DNA of 64,000 nucleotides from contig NZ_LVZK01000001.1 of the NCBI RefSeq assembly GCF_001652275.1, positions 124,001 through 188,000 of the forward strand, in the 5' to 3' direction. Position numbers and translations under genes: made by a program. The DNA comes from Peptidiphaga gingivicola (GTDB lineage: Bacteria > Actinomycetota > Actinomycetes > Actinomycetales > Actinomycetaceae). Below are positions 61,743-64,000 of the stretch, in pieces. The notes beneath the pieces were generated by a model that was given only the letters and a program-made list of their open reading frames with translations, ran no database searches and was not told the DNA's origin. Position 1 is the first letter of the stretch, and every line of letters starts with the position of its first letter.

Positions 61743-62072
61743 ATGAACTTCATCAAGATCAAGAGCAGGCGCCCCGCGGCAGTCCCCGCAACGGCCAGCC
61801 AAAGCGGCGAAGGTCGCAGCGGGGAAGAGCGCGAGGAAGGAGATTCGAAGAAGTACGTGCTCGATACGATCGGTCAGGTGTGCCCGTTCCCGCTCGTAGA
61901 GGCCAAGCGCGCCATCGGCGGGCTCCGCTCGGGCGACGAACTGCAGATCGACTTCGACTGCACCCAGGCGACGGATTCGATACCCGCGTGGGCGTCCGCT
62001 GCGGGGCACGCGGTGACCGACTTCCGGCAGATCGACAAAGCCATTTGGACGATCACGCTTCGCAAGGCTTGA
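61743..62072 (+). CDS. TusA/SirA-like sulfur carrier protein
   Basis: 109 residues, ATG with GAAAGGAAGAAA. TusA motif CPxP: IGQVCPFPLVEAKRAI with Cys47 as the likely persulfide carrier, then the LRSGDELQIDFDC strand. An N-terminal extension of about 35 residues is Arg/Glu/Ser-rich. It pairs with the YeeE/YedE transporter 128 bp upstream and probably accepts the imported sulfur. Confidence 0.92.
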   Translation: MNFIKIKSRRPAAVPATASQSGEGRSGEEREEGDSKKYVLDTIGQVCPFPLVEAKRAIGGLRSGDELQIDFDCTQATDSIPAWASAAGHAVTDFRQIDKAIWTITLRKA

Positions 62073-62143
62073 CCGCCGGCACGCCCGCGGGTTGGCGGCT
62101 TGACGGGTTCGACGTCGGCCGCCTCAGGCTGTAGACTACTCGC

Positions 62144-62215
62144 GGGCCTGTAGCTCAATGGTAGAGCCGCGGACTTTTAATCCGTTTGTTGTGGGTTCGA
62201 GTCCCACCGGGCCTA
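62144..62215 (+). tRNA. tRNA-Lys (anticodon TTT)
   Basis: 72-nt cloverleaf: acceptor GGGCCTG/CGGGCCT (with G-T pairs at positions 1-72 and 6-67), D arm GCTC/GAGC, anticodon loop CTTTTAA between GCGGA and TCCGT, T arm GTGGG-TTCGAGT-CCCAC, discriminator A. No CCA is encoded. A perfect palindromic terminator follows. Confidence 0.95.
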
Positions 62216-62220
62216 CTCGC

Positions 62221-62246
62221 GGGGCGGGGCCGATCGGCCCCGCCCC
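62221..62246 (+). terminator. Terminator after tRNA-Lys
   Basis: Perfect 26-bp palindrome starting GGGGCGGGGCCGA, followed by TTTCATT. Confidence 0.8.
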
Positions 62247-62284
62247 TTTCATTCGCGGGCTTGCGTCTGCCGGTTTGCGTGCCC

Positions 62285-62369
62285 TCGCTTTTCGCCCCTC
62301 GTTCTTCGCCCCTCGCCTTTCGCCCCTCGCTTTTCGAGTCTCCGTTTTTCGCTCCCCGCTTTTCGAACC
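62285..62369. repeat. 14-bp tandem repeat, six units
   Basis: TCGCTTTTCGCCCC, TCGTTCTTCGCCCC, TCGCCTTTCGCCCC, TCGCTTTTCGAGTC, a 15-base unit and CCGCTTTTCGAACC, between tRNA-Lys and the AdoMetDC gene. Confidence 0.85.
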
Positions 62370-62446
62370 GCCTTTGGATCCCTCGCCCCAGTCCGACCGC
62401 CGGACGAGGATTCCTTCGCCATGGTTTGTTAAGTAGAATTGCCAGC

Positions 62447-62788
62447 ATGTTCACGTACCAGTCCCTGGTTTTCAAAGTTCACGGGGCGTCCCACGATCTG
62501 CTCAACGCGCGCGCAACGGTGGAAAACACGCTCAGATCGATAGCCAGGCAGGCTGGTCTTCACGTCGTCGACTCGGTCACCCATCTGTTCTCCCCTCAAG
62601 GCATAAGCGCCGCGCTGCTCCTGTCCGAATCCCACGTTGCCATGCACACATGGCCGGAAGAGGGCGGCGGCTACATCACCCTCACCACATGCAAACCTGT
62701 GGACGAGCAGAACGTCGAACGAATAGAAGAAGCGATTCGGACGGCGTTTCACGCAATGAAAGTCACTAGGAAAACGGTGGATGTCTAA
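62447..62788 (+). CDS. speH: S-adenosylmethionine decarboxylase proenzyme
   Basis: 113 residues, the short prokaryotic AdoMetDC form. Self-cleavage site LLSESHVAMHTWPE: cleavage between Glu61 and Ser62 makes the pyruvoyl group. GGYITLTTCKP contains the conserved Cys. It supplies decarboxylated AdoMet for spermidine synthesis. The TAA overlaps the next ATG (TAATG). The ribosome binding site is poor (AATTGCCAGC). Confidence 0.93.
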   Translation: MFTYQSLVFKVHGASHDLLNARATVENTLRSIARQAGLHVVDSVTHLFSPQGISAALLLSESHVAMHTWPEEGGGYITLTTCKPVDEQNVERIEEAIRTAFHAMKVTRKTVDV

Positions 62789-63645
62789 TGTCGAAGAAAA
62801 GAGTGCGGCTGAGCCTCAATGAGAAACTGACTGGTTCACAGGGCACTTACACGGTAAGAGGAAACCTGAGTCTGAGAACGTGGGATCGCGAGGACAATCG
62901 CTACTACGACTGGGAAGAGTGGGAACTGATCTCTTTCAACAAGGGCAACGTCTGGCTCGAATGCGACCACTACAATCGCGAGGTCTCCCTTTACGAGCCC
63001 ATCGGCATGCCCGAGGAGCTCCCCAATCCCGAGACGCTCACCGTCGGCGAGCGGATTCGCATCACTCTCCCCGACGGTTCCAGCGTTCGGGCGAAGGTCG
63101 AAGAGGCGGCCGTCGGCGAAATCACCGCTTCGGAAGGGACGACGCGCTACGACGCCCACGCGGGTGACAAGATCGCTTACGCGGTGCTCAGATACCACGA
63201 CGACGACGGCGTCATGAGGCAACTGAACATTGAAACGTACAACGGCGCCGAGCTTGCCTGCTACACGAAAACCATCCTGAGCGAGGAGAGCCAAACTCTC
63301 CTTTTCGGCAAGAGGCTCCTTCCGCGCTCGGGCAAGTACCCCGGCATGCTTGGCGTCGTCGCTATGATCCTCGCGGTCATAGCCGTCGTCGTCATCGTCA
63401 GCTTCATCGCATCGAAGGCGACCGAGGACGAAACTGAAGGCACTTACGACAACCCTGAGACCGGCACCGAGAACACCTACGACCCAGACGGCGGCTACTA
63501 TCCCTATCATCGTCCTGTCTACAGGCCAAGGTACAGCAACGGCGGCGGATACCGCCCTGTCTACAGGCCCAGGTACGGCAACGACGGCGGCGGATACCGC
63601 CCGCGCAGCGTCTACGGCGGGGGCGGAGGCGGCATAGGGAAATAA
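62788..63645 (+). CDS. DUF4178 domain membrane protein
   Basis: 285 residues. The N-terminal about 190 residues carry a DUF4178-like beta domain (YTVRGNLSLRTWDREDN, YDWEEWELISFNKGNVWLE). One membrane span follows at about 193-213, then an acidic Thr/Glu segment. The Tyr/Arg/Pro/Gly-rich tail has two VYRPRY repeats (PVYRPRYSNGGGYRPVYRPR). DUF4178 genes often accompany AdoMetDC, DUF350 and spermidine synthase genes. Confidence 0.88.
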   Translation: MSKKRVRLSLNEKLTGSQGTYTVRGNLSLRTWDREDNRYYDWEEWELISFNKGNVWLECDHYNREVSLYEPIGMPEELPNPETLTVGERIRITLPDGSSVRAKVEEAAVGEITASEGTTRYDAHAGDKIAYAVLRYHDDDGVMRQLNIETYNGAELACYTKTILSEESQTLLFGKRLLPRSGKYPGMLGVVAMILAVIAVVVIVSFIASKATEDETEGTYDNPETGTENTYDPDGGYYPYHRPVYRPRYSNGGGYRPVYRPRYGNDGGGYRPRSVYGGGGGGIGK

Positions 63646-63734
63646 TTCGCCGGCCTCTTTTCACACCCGATCCTTAACATCCGTCTGCAGCCTCTTTTAC
63701 GCACCCGCAGCCTATCGCACACGAAAGGAAAACC

Positions 63735-63998
63735 ATGTTCTCATCCACGATCCTCGCAGACGCCGTGGTGCACGACGTCGATACCTTCGGATTCGGCTGG
63801 GCCTCGATACTGAGCACGATCCTCTACGCCGTTCTCGGCTTCGCGCTGCTCATTCTCTTCGCGGTCGTCACCAATTTGCTGTTCAAACTCGACATTCGCA
63901 AGGAGCTCGTCAAGGACGACAACGTGGGAATGGGAGTGGCGATCGCGGGGCTGGCCATAGCCACTGCGATCATCATCGCGGGGACGATCAGCAGCTGA
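63735..63998 (+). CDS. DUF350 family membrane protein
   Basis: 87 residues, ATG with GAAAGGAAAACC. Two membrane helices (SILSTILYAVLGFALLILFA and VAIAGLAIATAIIIAGTI) flank a charged loop (KLDIRKELVKDDNVGMG), the DUF350 pattern. The family is found with polyamine-synthesis and phage-shock-type genes. Its TGA overlaps an ATG at 63998-64000, the probable first codon of the next operon gene (a spermidine synthase would be typical), cut off by the window edge. Confidence 0.9.
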   Translation: MFSSTILADAVVHDVDTFGFGWASILSTILYAVLGFALLILFAVVTNLLFKLDIRKELVKDDNVGMGVAIAGLAIATAIIIAGTISS

Positions 63999-64000
63999 TG

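Overview
The window is about 64 kb of high-GC DNA with tight operons, many start/stop overlaps (ATGA, GTGA, TGATG), frequent GTG and occasional TTG starts, and AGGAGG-type ribosome binding sites. Gene content (ClpC, pyruvate phosphate dikinase, FeoABC, FABP-family nitrobindin-like protein beside YgfZ, DUF2516-like protein, ESX/WXG100-like small proteins, LppM-like lipoproteins) indicates an actinomycete. The anaerobe-style Feo system and formate-tetrahydrofolate ligase would fit a host-associated Actinomycetaceae-like or Bifidobacteriaceae-like organism, but genus cannot be fixed from the sequence alone. No insertion sequence, prophage, cas gene or rRNA operon was found; one tRNA (Lys, anticodon TTT) is present.

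Layout. 1-10.1 kb (minus strand): a partial unknown protein, a FAD/Fe-S D-2-hydroxyacid dehydrogenase-like protein, feoA-feoB-feoC-like with a DtxR/IdeR-like box upstream, and ppdK. 10.3-16.1 kb: a SatD-like/membrane pair, a yjdF gene with a leader that looks like the yjdF riboswitch, an amidohydrolase, and a DUF364 (heavy-metal chelation domain) gene behind a structured leader. 16.1-21.3 kb: a decayed NB-ARC/TPR (STAND NTPase) locus. One copy keeps the P-loop but has an internal deletion and an in-frame amber codon. Another keeps eight TPR units but has lost the P-loop. A TPR scrap and a 42-residue membrane peptide gene lie between them. 21.3-26.5 kb: fhs, then an ESX-like small protein followed by three tandem paralogues with almost identical ends and divergent middles, plus a frameshifted relative.

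26.7-42.2 kb is a twelve-gene minus-strand catabolic cluster. Read in transcription order it holds a DeoR-type regulator, RpiB, a multi-spanning membrane protein, a NagD/AraL-like HAD phosphatase, an FGGY kinase, an AraM-like glycerol-1-phosphate dehydrogenase, L-ribulokinase (araB), ribulose-5-phosphate 4-epimerase (araD), a GpsA-like dehydrogenase, two tandem FGGY kinases and a second GpsA-like dehydrogenase. This resembles the Bacillus ara operon set (araB, araD, araL, araM) without an araA isomerase, joined to extra kinase/dehydrogenase pairs. The likely substrate is a pentulose or polyol whose entry enzyme and transporter are unusual. Several strong hairpins sit between its genes.

42.6-53.3 kb: a cyclase-family hydrolase, clpC, dtd, a coupled DUF2516-ygfZ-FABP operon, a membrane protein, a candidate small RNA with its own promoter and terminator, and a DUF47-pit phosphate uptake pair. 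53.7-58.2 kb: two duplicated LppM-like lipoproteins and an ESX-associated pair. 59.2-64.0 kb: a conserved hypothetical, a YeeE/YedE-TusA sulfur uptake pair, tRNA-Lys, and a speD/speH-DUF4178-DUF350 operon that runs off the right edge.

A window-wide oddity is that many intergenic spaces carry short degenerate tandem repeats. Each locus has its own sequence and period (14, about 17-18, 20, 22, 23 or 27 bp).
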